NCBI GenBank assembly: GCA_003116975.1
Contig: BGKB01000067.1
Coordinates: 62,001-126,000, forward strand
Direction: 5' to 3'
Length of the DNA stretch: 64,000 nucleotides
Origin: Aurantiochytrium sp. KH105
Taxonomy: Eukaryota > Sar > Bigyra > Thraustochytrida > Thraustochytriidae
In this document: piece after piece, positions 9,978 to 20,232 of the stretch
How the letters are laid out: each line of letters begins with the position of its first letter
Numbering within the stretch: position 1 is the first letter of the stretch
The notes under the pieces: model-generated
The model's database searches: none
Told to the model about the DNA's origin: nothing
What the model saw: only the letters and a program-made list of their open reading frames with translations
Program-made: the position numbers and the translations under genes

Positions 9978-11069
9978 GGTGGCGGCGCAACTCCTTGTCT
10001 TCCTTTGGCCCCAGGGAGACCCGCTAGCGTGCCCGGGTAGTAGGGCTGACTGCGCAGGGACGTGGCTACGCGCGTCTCGCCCCGCCTCGCGTTTCACGTC
10101 TGCGCCGAAGAAGCGCTTGACGCAAGTTTTGGCACTTGCCAATGGCCAACTTGGTGTTGTGTCTTCCAGGCAAGGAAGGTGCTTGCTTGCTCACTTGGCC
10201 GCCGGGCACACACCTTGTTTGGATGCAACGCATCCACGTCATTATAGGCATGAGCTGCTTCTCTGCAAGATCAACAAGCAAGGCGAGGAGGGGTCGTTCA
10301 ATTTCACTCCGACTAGAAGGCCTACCTTTGGTCTGTTTGAAGAGAATGGCGAAAAGGTAGACAGGTATAGACAGACTTCTGTCGAGGGTGGCAAAACAAA
10401 GCATTTCTCTCAGTGCTAGAAAGAGTTCGGATTTTTAGCTGGCTGGCTGACATTGACCAGACACGACGCAAGAAGGTGACGAGGTAGTTTTGCATGCAGC
10501 AAAATGGTTCTTTACACGGCGCAACTTTTGGTACAACGCTTGGATTGAATCACCCTCTTTGTCACGTGATCGTTGTTGTGTTGTTTTGCAGTAGGCCTAC
10601 TACCGCTCCGTGACTGGGACCCTCTCGAAATAACGGGGCCATTTTCATCCATGCTAGCTCCTCGCATAACTGGTTTGCACCAAAAATAACGCACTCCAGA
10701 CAGATGCCATCGTTAGCAGCCATTACTCTCCCCACCAGGGCCACTTGATGATGATGCTGCAAAAACATCTGTTGCCAAATTCTTTACTGCGTGCCAACAG
10801 ATTGGCAAGGGGGATGGATTCCTTGGCATTGACTGGTGACCGGAACCATCACCTCTATTAGCAGGTAGTAAACCCACGAACGAAGCAAAGCGTGGAGTCC
10901 TCCCGACCTGGAGGGCAAACAACGCGAGCAGCTGCAGCGGGCATACGCCAAAGGCAAGAAAGGTCGGAGGAGCGACTGAGTGGCTCGCCATCGTTGCTGC
11001 TGTCGTTGTCGTCGTTGTCGTCGTCTTCGTCGTCGTCGTCACAAGGCAAGCTAGGTAGAAGGGGCGACG
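9978..11069. other. Divergent upstream region with GTC/GTT microsatellite
   Basis: This 1.1-kb spacer separates the divergent GT92-like and SET-domain genes. No gene is supported. It contains a TCG/TTG trinucleotide run at 10991-11040 just upstream of the SET gene, which creates false Asp- and Thr-rich frames. Confidence 0.6.
10991..11040. repeat. TCG/TTG trinucleotide microsatellite
   Basis: Repeated GTC and GTT triplets run for about 50 bases and end 30 bases before the SET-domain start codon, so they probably lie in the 5' UTR. Confidence 0.85.
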
Positions 11070-12458
11070 ATGAGTGGCTCCGCAGGCGACTCATCCTCTG
11101 CGGCTGCGAGCTCGCAGGCTTGGGGCGAACTGCTCGTGCAGGCTGGAGGCTCGCTGCAAGGAGAGCTCATTGAGCTATGCGACTTTGTTGGAGAACAAAC
11201 GGGCCGCGGCGTGCGCGCTGTAAAGGACATCAAAGCAGGAACTGTGCTCGTGGAGGCGCCGCTAGGGTGTCTGGTGACGCGACAGAATCTTGTGGCTGAC
11301 GAAGGCATCCTCATTCCTGGTGCCCAGCACGTCGAGGTCCGCAAAGCCTTCAAGCATGCAGACAAGATTCTCGACGAAACAGACCTCCTCGCCGTCTTTC
11401 TCATGTGGGCGAGGCGAGCAGACAACCAAACGCACCTTGCGCCTGCCTTTGTCGAGTACCTCGGTCTTTTGCCCGAGGTCGAGGCCGGTCCCGCGCCCTT
11501 GAATCAGAGCATGTTCTGGACAGAAGACGAGCTTGACCTGATTCAGGGCACAGACTCCTTTCAGATTGCAATGCAGTTGAAAAAACAGGTGCGTGAAGAC
11601 TTTGGCAAAATTGTCGCCGACGTCCTTCTCAAGTACCCAGCGCACTTTCCCCTCAGTGACGGCTTCACTTACAAGGAATACAAGTGGGCACTTGGAATTC
11701 TCTGGAGCCGCGGCATGGATTTTCAAAAGGTCGGGGGCACCTCCTTTCGCGCAATGGTGCCCTTTGCCGACATGTTCAACACGGATTTCCAGGGTCCCGT
11801 CTCACATACCTATGTTCTTTCCTCGCGAGTTGTGCAGCTCAAGGCGAACCGTGATTACAAGGCGGGCGAGCAGGTGTTTATCAACTACACACCCACGTCC
11901 AGCACGCGTTTGTTGCAGCTCTATGGCTTCGTGCCTCGCCCGCCAAGCAACGAGGATCATGAGTGTGTCCAGCTTTGGGCCCCAATGGACCCCGCGGCCC
12001 CACGTTACGCAGAAGTACAGAAACAAATTCAGGATACCCTTCCGGGTTGCGACCCCAACCGTGCTCCGTTTCTGCTCAAACCATCTGATCCGCTGCCCGT
12101 GAGCCTCTTGGTCACGCTCCATATTCAGCGCGGCCTCGGCGTGCCGACTACGAGTTCATGGAACTCGAATGTCCTCGAGGAGCTTCAGCAGGCGCTGCAG
12201 GCCCGTAAGGCGTCTTTTGTCAATGGCGGCGACCGCAAGGCGGACCTTTCGCTTTTTGTCACGGACAAATTTGATTCGGACCGCGCACGTATGGCGCTAT
12301 ACATTCGAATGGTTGAGGGCAAAATTATTGACAAATCGCTTGGTCTGCTTGCCGACTTTCTCGCCAAGATCACCGACGAGTCCGGCGCTGAGGCAGCTGC
12401 TGGCACAGGCCAAACGGCCCCGGCTGACGATCTTGCTGCTCTTGAGGAAATGGACTAA
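11070..12458 (+). CDS. SET-domain protein lysine methyltransferase, Rubisco-LSMT/SETD6/Rkm-like
   Basis: The 462-residue protein has a split SET domain. Its N-terminal part is GRGVRAVKDIKAGTVLVEAP, matching the opening glycine-rich loop. A helical insert follows, then FRAMVPFADMFNTD near 230 and GEQVFINYTP near 272, followed by LLQLYGFVP. A Rubisco-substrate-binding-like helical C-terminal domain occupies the rest. The canonical NH pair is NT-D here, which recalls the LNAD variant of the SETD6/Rkm4 branch. Such enzymes methylate lysines (or histidine in SETD3) on non-histone proteins such as ribosomal proteins; the substrate cannot be read here. The start at 11070 is the first Met and begins a Ser/Ala-rich leader. 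It is convergent with the EndoG-like gene. Confidence 0.88.
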   Translation: MSGSAGDSSSAAASSQAWGELLVQAGGSLQGELIELCDFVGEQTGRGVRAVKDIKAGTVLVEAPLGCLVTRQNLVADEGILIPGAQHVEVRKAFKHADKILDETDLLAVFLMWARRADNQTHLAPAFVEYLGLLPEVEAGPAPLNQSMFWTEDELDLIQGTDSFQIAMQLKKQVREDFGKIVADVLLKYPAHFPLSDGFTYKEYKWALGILWSRGMDFQKVGGTSFRAMVPFADMFNTDFQGPVSHTYVLSSRVVQLKANRDYKAGEQVFINYTPTSSTRLLQLYGFVPRPPSNEDHECVQLWAPMDPAAPRYAEVQKQIQDTLPGCDPNRAPFLLKPSDPLPVSLLVTLHIQRGLGVPTTSSWNSNVLEELQQALQARKASFVNGGDRKADLSLFVTDKFDSDRARMALYIRMVEGKIIDKSLGLLADFLAKITDESGAEAAAGTGQTAPADDLAALEEMD

Positions 12459-12722
12459 ATGTAAGGAAGTAACTCACTACATGGAAAGAAGAGTTCGAGT
12501 CAGAGAAATTGCGCATCATTTATCAATGGATTCAAAAAAAAGCCAGCGAACATGACCCTCATATCCCCAACTAGATTATCACAGCATAGCAACGGGAAGG
12601 AAGACCTGCTGGTGTTTTGGCTTGTCTTGACAATCTTGCCACTCTTGCAGTGAAAAATAGCAAGCCGAAAACACTTGCATCGTTTCCTCATGATCATTCT
12701 AACAATCATCGTCATCCCTGGC

Positions 12723-13829
12723 TCATCTGGCAGCAACAGGAACAGCTGCCGTTGCTTCAGCTGCTGCGGCGTGGTCAGAAGCAGCTGGCGGCGCGGAAGC
12801 GGCATGACGTTTCATCGACTTGCGCATCGCACGTGTCACAAAGTTGCAAGATACCTCACCGCAAAGGTCCTTTGGGGCCGCAGGGCCGGGAGCGTGCTTA
12901 TCCTGACGGTGCAAAAGCTTGGGAAAGAACAAATGGCCGGAAAGGCTTTCTACAAGCCCCACAGGCGCGACGAAGGATTGCAGTGGTTCGTTCTCGTCGA
13001 CGGCACGATTTGGCACGATAAAAGCCGCAATAAACGGCCAAAGTATCGCGCTTTTCCGAGCAAGTACAATCTTGTAAAAGTGCGTCGGGATCGGGAGCGT
13101 CGGAGCATGCACTAAAGCATCTTGGGCTCCCGACGACTTGCCGACAACCTCCTGGTGGTTATGACCAATAACCTTGTACGAGGTCTCCCACGATTCTCCG
13201 TCCGGGGAGCGCTGCGGAACGAAGAGCGGGCCGGTAATAACGTGCACCTCATCAAAGAGCATGGTGAGCCCACGGACCCAGTCTTCGAGGCGTTTCCAAT
13301 ACCCACGATTCAAGGTTGGGTCTTGGGGCGCAATGTTGGACAGCATGAACGAGGCATCCATGCCAGCTTGGCTGTCGCGCAGATCTCCCGCAGGTACGAG
13401 ATGGCCGCGGTCCATGCCGCTGCCGCGGTAGTCTTGAAGGCGCGCGCGAAAGACGCTTGCAAGGCGCGCGTCCTCCTCAAAGACGTTTTTGCGCTTGGCC
13501 TCGCCCTCGACGCTCGCGGGCGTCAGCCGCTCGTAAGCCCACGTGGCCATGCGCAGACGCTGGTCGTACCCGACCGAGAAACCCTCCAGCTCCCGCTCGA
13601 CGCTCGAGCGCGTCGGCAGACCGAACGGCGCGTTCACGCCGCGACCACGGCGCTTGGGGCCGGCGCCCGCGTCGGCATCGGCATCGGCGCCCAGCGGCAC
13701 CCCGATGGGCGCGCTCTCGGCGCGAGGCGGCGCTCGTGCGCGCAGTGCGAGGTACGACGCGCACGCTCCCGCCGCCGCGCCGGCCGCCGCTGCGCCCGCC
13801 ACCGCGAGCGCGAAGAGCGAGTTGGCCAT
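12723..13829 (-). CDS. DNA/RNA non-specific endonuclease, EndoG/EXOG-like
   Basis: The 368-residue protein begins with an Ala/Gly-rich hydrophobic segment (about residues 4-30), a plausible mitochondrial signal-anchor. The beta-beta-alpha-Me finger nuclease follows: NAPFGLP at 66, then DRGH at 140-143 with the catalytic His143, then LVPAGDLRDSQ, MLSNIAPQDPTLNRGYW with the Mg-binding Asn174, and the ITGPLFVP strand. These match mitochondrial endonuclease G. The enzyme family cuts DNA and RNA in the intermembrane space and can act in mitochondrial DNA turnover or cell death. The C-terminal extension of about 60 Ala/Ser-rich residues is not part of the fold. The start at 13827-13829 is the only nearby Met. 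Confidence 0.92.
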   Translation of the reverse strand: MANSLFALAVAGAAAAGAAAGACASYLALRARAPPRAESAPIGVPLGADADADAGAGPKRRGRGVNAPFGLPTRSSVERELEGFSVGYDQRLRMATWAYERLTPASVEGEAKRKNVFEEDARLASVFRARLQDYRGSGMDRGHLVPAGDLRDSQAGMDASFMLSNIAPQDPTLNRGYWKRLEDWVRGLTMLFDEVHVITGPLFVPQRSPDGESWETSYKVIGHNHQEVVGKSSGAQDALVHAPTLPIPTHFYKIVLARKSAILWPFIAAFIVPNRAVDENEPLQSFVAPVGLVESLSGHLFFPKLLHRQDKHAPGPAAPKDLCGEVSCNFVTRAMRKSMKRHAASAPPAASDHAAAAEATAAVPVAAR

Positions 13830-15332
13830 GTCTCCTGACTTGGTTTTGAGGACGCGCCGTGAAAGCGAACCAGTGGCCGGCCGCCGCGCGTGTGTGAGAG
13901 CTGAGGTGCGAAAGACGCTGTCCAGGCCTAGGTCACGAATTTGCGCGAACCCCCCCGCGCGGCGCGCAAGAAAGAAATTGTCATTGACGAGGTCAAAGCA
14001 AAGACCTCGTGACGATCATCGATAAGACTGACAGTGAGTGATTCTGGATCCCGACTGGCGTGGTCGCTGTCGGCAGCGGCCGAGGGTTATGTTGGGGTGT
14101 GGTACTCTACCACCGACACAACATTGCCAAAGTGATGAACTTTGTTCCTGTGGGGAGACTCAAAGCGATTGGTTTTGGGCCGCGTACTTCCTCACACCAA
14201 AATAGGCAAGTATAGGGTTCGGTGACTCGGCACGGTCTTCACCAACCACGGCTGGCTCCGATGTGTGTCGCCATTGCCGGTGTGCACCAGGCTTCAAAAA
14301 ATTGGCTGTGAAGCCTGGTGGGGTATACTGGCGCCTTCACTCCATCAGCCGCAGCAGCAGTAGCAACTGCAGCTGCTGCTGCAGCTGCCTGGCCAGGGCA
14401 ATGCCTGTCACGATTGATACCCGCAGTCGCAGCAGCGGGCACTTGTAATACTAACCACGTATTTTGGACGCTTGCGGTGTCTTCGACATGGCCGCGTCTC
14501 CACGAACCTGCCATTCACCATGGTAACAACTTCCCAGCAGCAAGCTGCGCGCGACAGCCACAGCCACCATGGCCACTGCCACATCATGGGTCGGACCTTA
14601 TAGGCGCAAGAAAGATAAAAAAGCTTGTGAGGACCAGCAAGGCGTCGTTATGGGCGGAGGTATCTGCAGCTTCTTTCATGGCAACCGAAGGAAGCGCCGG
14701 GCGACTTTGTGAGGTGGTGCAATCGTGACAATGGATTCGCAGGGCAAGGTGCTAGCGCTGCAATGCGATGCAACAAAAAGCAGGACTCGTTGGAGACGCC
14801 AAACGGAGATGAAGACATGCACAACGCCAGCCGTGGTCATTGCCTTTCTACATCGGGCCAAAGGTCTCGAAAGCAAAGAACTCTATCGGTCTAGGTTGTT
14901 GTCCAAATCTCCTCTGCGGTGAGCCTTAACGAGACAAGGAGCCAAACGCCGCCATGCGAGCGGTTGGACTGATCACCCCATAAGCTGGTATCAACTCAAG
15001 GGTTTTCCTTCGTTATCTGCAGCGGTAAACCCCAAGCAGGCCACGCTTCGGGCGCGTTGCGTCTCCTCAACGGAGATAGACACAGGTATACGCGCAGCAG
15101 CGAGCAGCGCAGGCCGCGCGCACGCCTCAGAGGAACTGCCGGCAAACGACACGGCGCGAAGGTAAGACCTAGAACGGGCTCAGCGGACTCGGGCGTTGTG
15201 CGTCGAGCGTGGGGCTTCACCCTACTGGAGCAACGGCTGCTGGGAACGCGACGCGAGGCGTGACGGACGTGGTGGAAATTTGCACTCGGGAAGAAGAGAA
15301 GGTTGCTCTGCACTTGATCGACTGCGAGAGAC
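13830..15332. other. 1.5-kb intergenic region with hairpin and CAG/CTG-like tract
   Basis: No gene is supported. The region holds an 8-bp inverted repeat (ACGAGGTC, 8-base loop, GACCTCGT) near 13988-14011, a perfect 12-bp hairpin at 14285-14320 and an imperfect GCA/GCT tract at about 14346-14390. Short open frames are present on both strands but none has domain-like character. Confidence 0.55.
14285..14320. repeat. Perfect 12-bp inverted repeat (hairpin)
   Basis: CACCAGGCTTCA at 14285-14296 is mirrored exactly by TGAAGCCTGGTG at 14309-14320 with a 12-base loop. There is no T-tract after it, so a simple terminator role is not implied. Confidence 0.9.
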
Positions 15333-15887
15333 ATGGCCGATGAAAACGTCAATGTTCAATCGACCAAGGAAGGACGCGAACTAAAAGAGTTGGAGCATTG
15401 CTGGAGTATGAGGTCTCCGCTCGGTCGCGCGTTGGCGCAAGTGAAAACGAACGTTCAGTGGTCGATGCTCCCTTCTGTTGTTGCCAAGGTGAACGCTCGC
15501 CTCGGTCCTGTAGAACACACCACAGCACGTGGTTTGGCAACTTTCTTGTCCCGCGTGGACGATGCCGAACTGAAAGGGAATGGCGTGTGGGTGCATTGGT
15601 TTGGCCCCAAGCACATGCCTATTGTGCTTATAAACCCTGCATTCGCGCGTGTCTTTAAAGCTGTCCTGGGCGATGCGGAATCCGAAGTTCTCTCCCTCGC
15701 TGACTTTGGGGAGCGAGCTTGCACTTGCGGCGCGACCCAACCAATAAAGTCTGATTACTTTACCTCAATGAACTACAATGCTGGCCGGCATTCGATAGAA
15801 AAAAGCGCTCATCGAATCAACTGCCTCGCATGGACTCCACCAACAACTGGGCACCTGCACAGTTGGCGACGCTCTTTTGAAGGGTGA
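15333..15887 (+). CDS. Hypothetical protein, 184 residues
   Basis: I do not recognise this frame. It starts at an ATG and has mixed, non-repetitive composition (MADENVNVQSTKEG, then WSMLPSVVAKVNARLG and VWVHWFGPKHMPIVLINPAF), more protein-like than the neighbouring chance frames. It has no signal peptide, membrane segment or known motif; CTCG near residue 130 is an isolated cysteine pair. It sits alone between a 1.5-kb empty region and the TMEM64-like gene. The C-terminal part could be intronic or 3' UTR read through by chance. The call is weak. Confidence 0.35.
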   Translation: MADENVNVQSTKEGRELKELEHCWSMRSPLGRALAQVKTNVQWSMLPSVVAKVNARLGPVEHTTARGLATFLSRVDDAELKGNGVWVHWFGPKHMPIVLINPAFARVFKAVLGDAESEVLSLADFGERACTCGATQPIKSDYFTSMNYNAGRHSIEKSAHRINCLAWTPPTTGHLHSWRRSFEG

Positions 15888-16322
15888 AATGACAATCAAG
15901 TGCATCTGAACCTTTGAATTATATGTCTATTTATTTGCTTTTAAAATTGCGCGTTCGAGGGATGAAAACCGATGAATGACAAGCCCACGTGCTGAACTGT
16001 TCGAAGAGGTGCTGCTAAGAATCGATTGAAAGAGTCAGAATCAAAGAAACTTTTTCTCAACACGTCCGAAGAGAATTGTTCAAGGCACTTGAACAAGTCA
16101 AGTTCTGCATGTGGCTTGGGATGAATGGCATAGCCAATCGGCACCAAGGAACGATTGTCCCGAATGAATAGGGCTGCTCCGAATTGATTTTGTTTGACAA
16201 GGAGATAGACGGCGTCCTTTTGATCATTTCCACGCAGGAACTCACAGTCAATCAGGTGATACTCTCCACGTAGGCCCTAGCAAATTACGTTCCGTGTAAA
16301 CGCAGCTGGCTATCCACAGGCA
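15888..16322. other. Upstream region of the VTT-domain gene
   Basis: I see no gene or strong repeat here. The region is AT-richer than the coding flanks. Confidence 0.5.
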
Positions 16323-17204
16323 ATGCTGCGATGGCCGTGGAACCTTCTTGTTGCGGCGGTGGCGCTCGCGAGCGGGGTGCTCGCGCTCGTTGTCGCAGGC
16401 ACGCGGCTACGCGCGTTGGCAGCGTCTGAGTTTGCGGAGAGTGTACAAGTGATCGTGGATGGCGGCGCCCCGGCGGCTGCTCTCAAGGATGGCGCGGCTC
16501 TGGACGACCTCGTGCGGCTGCCGCGCAGCATCGCAGACGTCAAGCAAATGCAGGAGGCGGCGCAGGTTCTGATTGACCATCATTTCTTCGAGGTTCTTCT
16601 CGCTTTTACAGTTGCCTACCTGTTCAAGCAAGCCTTTTCTGTGCCTGGGGCAGCAGCGCTCAATGTACTGTCAGGGGCACTCTGGGGCTTGCCGATGGGA
16701 TGGCCTCTTTCTTGCGTGCTCACGGCGTGCGGCGCCTCGTTATCTTTCCTCCTTTCCCGTGCTTGTGCAGCGGAGATGGCCGCGAAAGCCGGCCCTGAGG
16801 CCCAAGGCCGGTTCGCCAAGGCGCTCTTCAAGCTGCGGGCCAAAGTACGTGACGTTCACCGAGAGGAGGGCGCGGTTGCCCTCACACTTTACCTGGCGTC
16901 TCTCCGCATGGTCCCTGTCACGCCCCAGTGGCTACTCAACATCGTGCTTCCGCATGCAGAAGTTCCATTGCCCCTTTTTTTTGCTTCGATTCTTCTTGGC
17001 CTTTTGCCATACAATTTTGTCACTGTCAGCGCGGGGAGCATGATTAGCTCTGTTGAAACAACAGGTGATCTTATGAGCTTTTCTATGCTCCTTTGGCTCG
17101 GAATGGGTGCTGCCGTGCTTGCTGCTCTCCCGCTTTTGTCGCGCAAACTCACGTCTGCATCTTCGACAACTCCACCTGACAATAATCACTCCAAAACCGA
17201 CTAG
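16323..17204 (+). CDS. TVP38/TMEM64-family (VTT domain) membrane protein
   Basis: The 293-residue protein has a first membrane helix at about residues 6-26, then the VTT/SNARE-associated domain. The domain shows FLFKQAFSVPG-like entry, LSGALWGLPMGWPLSCVLTACGASLSFLLSR (the conserved G-x-x-W/G-x-x-x-G run), an LYLASLRMVPVTPQWLLNI loop and PLFFASILLGLLPYNFVTVSAG, then a final helix around 250-270. This is the DedA-like fold of TMEM64/TMEM41/VMP1 proteins, which act as lipid scramblases or membrane-traffic factors in Golgi and ER. The length fits the family. The first Met is used. It converges with the unknown membrane protein downstream. Confidence 0.88.
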   Translation: MLRWPWNLLVAAVALASGVLALVVAGTRLRALAASEFAESVQVIVDGGAPAAALKDGAALDDLVRLPRSIADVKQMQEAAQVLIDHHFFEVLLAFTVAYLFKQAFSVPGAAALNVLSGALWGLPMGWPLSCVLTACGASLSFLLSRACAAEMAAKAGPEAQGRFAKALFKLRAKVRDVHREEGAVALTLYLASLRMVPVTPQWLLNIVLPHAEVPLPLFFASILLGLLPYNFVTVSAGSMISSVETTGDLMSFSMLLWLGMGAAVLAALPLLSRKLTSASSTTPPDNNHSKTD

Positions 17205-17492
17205 ACCTAGAACCAGATATGACCGATTGTTTGGTGACATAAGCTCGTCTTGTTGTAGAAGCCTGAGAAGACATCAAGAATCTGTGAGAAGACACAAAGA
17301 ATCTGTTTCTCTTTGATTCATTATTTCAGATGAACAATATGGCATTTCACGTGGGTTCTGCGAAATGCTTGCGGAATTTTCATCCAATGTTCGGAAGCAG
17401 AAAGTTCATTTGTGACTGCTCGCTTCGGAGAAAGGATCACACGAGTATACTACTTAAAGTCACCGTCGTTCTCTTGCTGGTGTAAAAGCCTG

Positions 17493-19637
17493 TCATCTGC
17501 CCTCTTCGCACAATTGACTTGGACGACGATCTTGCGGGATCAAATCCATCGCAGCCTGCACAAAGAGCTCAGGTGTAGGCGCATCCAAAATCACCACAGG
17601 CGGCATGTGCTTTGCTGGATCCACATTGCTTGCCTCCTCTGTGGCATTGCAAAGCGCCCCGTGCACGTGTGTTATTTTTGGAGCTGTACCTTCACGAAGA
17701 ACAAAAATTGCAAGTCCTGGCTGGTTTGCGCCAAAGTGAAAGCCCTCGCTAAGGCCATTCGGGTCAGACACCTCGTACGCGCGTGCTACGGCAGCAGTGA
17801 CGTCGAAATCTGCAAAGGAGTTGACCCCATTGTCAATAAAGTAGCCCGCGAAGGAGAGCGAACTTCCATGTGGTCGGATCCAGAACTCGTCAATGGGTTC
17901 AAAAGGGTAGTCGAGTGCTGTGGATTTGCCTTGAATAATATACGCCTGCAATCCAGAAGGTATACCGTCCGTGACCGGATAAAGGAACCTGCAATAGTCT
18001 TTGAGGATGATGTTGGAATCATCTTCGTGGCAATAGCATATATTTGCCGTATGGCATGATCTGTACCTAAAGTTGGCCGTGCTAAAGGCAGCATTGAGTG
18101 TCGAAGAAATACCGAAAATCACAGGTATGAGAAAAAGAAAGGCCCTCCCAAGAGGCTTGATGCTAGCCCATGTCTCTACAAGAGGCATTTTCATGCGTGA
18201 TATCTCGTACATGCCCGCGAGAGTATCTACAGCAATTTCTGCGATTAGCATGAGAAAGGTGGCGAGAACAGTCCACTTGAGGTCGAAATCGCCGAATAGG
18301 TAGTCTTCGGCAATGTACTCCCGAAAGGAAAACATGTATCGAATGTCCCAACACATGGGCAGGAAAAAGCCAGTAGAGAGAATTGCCACATACTCGCACA
18401 CCATTTCGCAAATGACAAAAATGGTGGTGAATTCGATCGTCTCTTGCACTCTTGAGTGGAAGAAAAAGGACGTTTTCTGTTGCAACTTGCGAATCTTGAA
18501 GGACTGCAAAGAGTGAACTCGCGTGACCCGAACGCAAGACTTCCAGATAAAGTCATCACGTTGAAACATGGTCAACCGCAGACCTGCCTCAATAATACTT
18601 TGTGCCAGGATCGAGATAGCCAATAGTGCGGGAGATTTAATGGACTGAGTCATCAGACGGCCAAAAATTGACGTTCCAATCATCGGGTAAAGTACAAGAA
18701 TTAAACACAACGTGTGAGGTACTCTGACCCCTGTGCCAGAAAATCTTTCGTTCGTCATGAATATATGAAGAACGAATCGAAGGGGCATAAGCATGCTCTC
18801 GCGCAGAGCAGGGACGACCACGACGGAAATGAGAACGAGAATTTCCTCGCTGGACCGCGCCAGACTGACGAGAATCTGCACTCCCATCTGAGAGAGACCC
18901 AGTGTCAAAATCATGCAGAACATGAGCAGCCACACGGCGCTGTCGCAAGGCAGGAACACCTTGAGGAAGATTAGTGTACCAAGATAGTACATTTGCGTAA
19001 GAAACCAGCCTCCGAGGTTCAGCTTCCATGGACCATGCAAAAGATACGAGTAGATAACCGCGTAAGCGAAAAAAAAGAGAGGGAGGAGCGTTCTTCGCCT
19101 TCCCTGCATCTCGAGAAGCGAAACGAGCAACAGGGGCACCCATGTGACGCCAATTACTCTTGGGAACGAAGATTCGATGAGTGTACTAACGATTGACTTC
19201 CCCGGCATGTGGGCCTGGCTGTGAAGGACAATGCTTTCTGCAGCAGTTGTGTTGACTTTCCACGAGTCTATGTCCTCCGTATGGTTCAGCCAGAGAAGCA
19301 TGAGCGGGACGACTGTCGTGGCAGCAATTGCGGTAAACAACGTTTGCAAAGCGATATCAAAGCTTTCAATAAAGGTTGATCTCGTACACCATGGCACAAG
19401 CGCCAAGAGATCTCCCGAAATGCTCCTACTTGTTCCAAAGCTGAGAGCTTGCGCAAGAGATGGCAGGGGAGATGAGGAGATTTGAGCAGGGTCACCAGAG
19501 CTTGGTCGAGGTCTCGTGGCCTCGCGTATGTCCGCGGCTGACTCGTCCTTTGGTGACGACAAGGCTAGTCCCGTGCCATCTCGTTCGGCCCGCGGTTCTG
19601 GCCAGACGTCGACGCCGGCCCGAAGGCCTTCAACCAT
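17493..19637 (-). CDS. Polytopic membrane protein of unknown function, 714 residues
   Basis: I do not recognise this family. About 80 Pro/Ser-rich residues precede a long stretch with roughly ten hydrophobic helices (for example around residues 95-115, 155-180, 185-215, 225-250, 265-290, 305-330, 400-440 and 465-520). Aromatic and positively charged loops separate them. After the last helix a roughly 190-residue tail is soluble and cysteine-bearing (CHTANICYCHEDDSN, then YCRFLYPVTDG), which suggests a lumenal or extracellular domain. The ATG at 19635-19637 is the only start near the N-terminus. Codon and base use look like the neighbouring genes. Comparable large membrane proteins are common in protists and often lineage-specific. 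Confidence 0.75.
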   Translation of the reverse strand: MVEGLRAGVDVWPEPRAERDGTGLALSSPKDESAADIREATRPRPSSGDPAQISSSPLPSLAQALSFGTSRSISGDLLALVPWCTRSTFIESFDIALQTLFTAIAATTVVPLMLLWLNHTEDIDSWKVNTTAAESIVLHSQAHMPGKSIVSTLIESSFPRVIGVTWVPLLLVSLLEMQGRRRTLLPLFFFAYAVIYSYLLHGPWKLNLGGWFLTQMYYLGTLIFLKVFLPCDSAVWLLMFCMILTLGLSQMGVQILVSLARSSEEILVLISVVVVPALRESMLMPLRFVLHIFMTNERFSGTGVRVPHTLCLILVLYPMIGTSIFGRLMTQSIKSPALLAISILAQSIIEAGLRLTMFQRDDFIWKSCVRVTRVHSLQSFKIRKLQQKTSFFFHSRVQETIEFTTIFVICEMVCEYVAILSTGFFLPMCWDIRYMFSFREYIAEDYLFGDFDLKWTVLATFLMLIAEIAVDTLAGMYEISRMKMPLVETWASIKPLGRAFLFLIPVIFGISSTLNAAFSTANFRYRSCHTANICYCHEDDSNIILKDYCRFLYPVTDGIPSGLQAYIIQGKSTALDYPFEPIDEFWIRPHGSSLSFAGYFIDNGVNSFADFDVTAAVARAYEVSDPNGLSEGFHFGANQPGLAIFVLREGTAPKITHVHGALCNATEEASNVDPAKHMPPVVILDAPTPELFVQAAMDLIPQDRRPSQLCEEGR

Positions 19638-20232
19638 TGGCCCGCGCCCACTCTGATACAGTTTGCAATTCGCGCGTCAGCGTCTCAGGTCGGAGTCACA
19701 AATTAGTTCATGGCAATGTACGCGAATCTATCAACATTGTGCGCAAAGGTGGGCACTGAGCACTCGCTGCACAGACTTGATCAATGCCAGGTCTCTGCAA
19801 ATCTCCATTGTATACTTTTTACATGCAAAGTGTATATTGACATTGAGTGGTGGTCAGGGAGGCCGAGAGACAGAGCAGGCCAAGTCGAGTGATTTGAGAG
19901 GCGAACAGACCTAGTAACGCCTCGCAACAAAATCAAGCCTAGGCTTTACCTATGCAGAAGTGTAAAAGTACCAAGAACGAAATTTAACGGATCGATTTTC
20001 CACAGTGTAGAGATTTGGAGTGTCATCATTGATCACTTGTTGCACACTTCCACGGAAAGAAGCGATGGTCTCGAGGACAAGTCGCAAAGAGCACTGGTGG
20101 GCAGATTTGGGCAGGTGAGCGGGTTCATCGTTTTCTGCAAAAATGACCAACCGCTGCAACAAGAAATCGGAAGAATAAAGAACGAATGAAAAGAAAAAGA
20201 ATCCAATCCACGCGCGCACACAGGCTGCGACG
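19638..20232. other. Spacer between membrane protein and cullin genes
   Basis: No gene is supported here. This is the upstream region of the membrane-protein gene and the 3' flank of the cullin gene. Confidence 0.5.

Noticed and set aside
12459-12722. Short spacer between SET and EndoG genes as a possible gene
   Set aside because: Only 3' flanks of two convergent genes, no supported frame.
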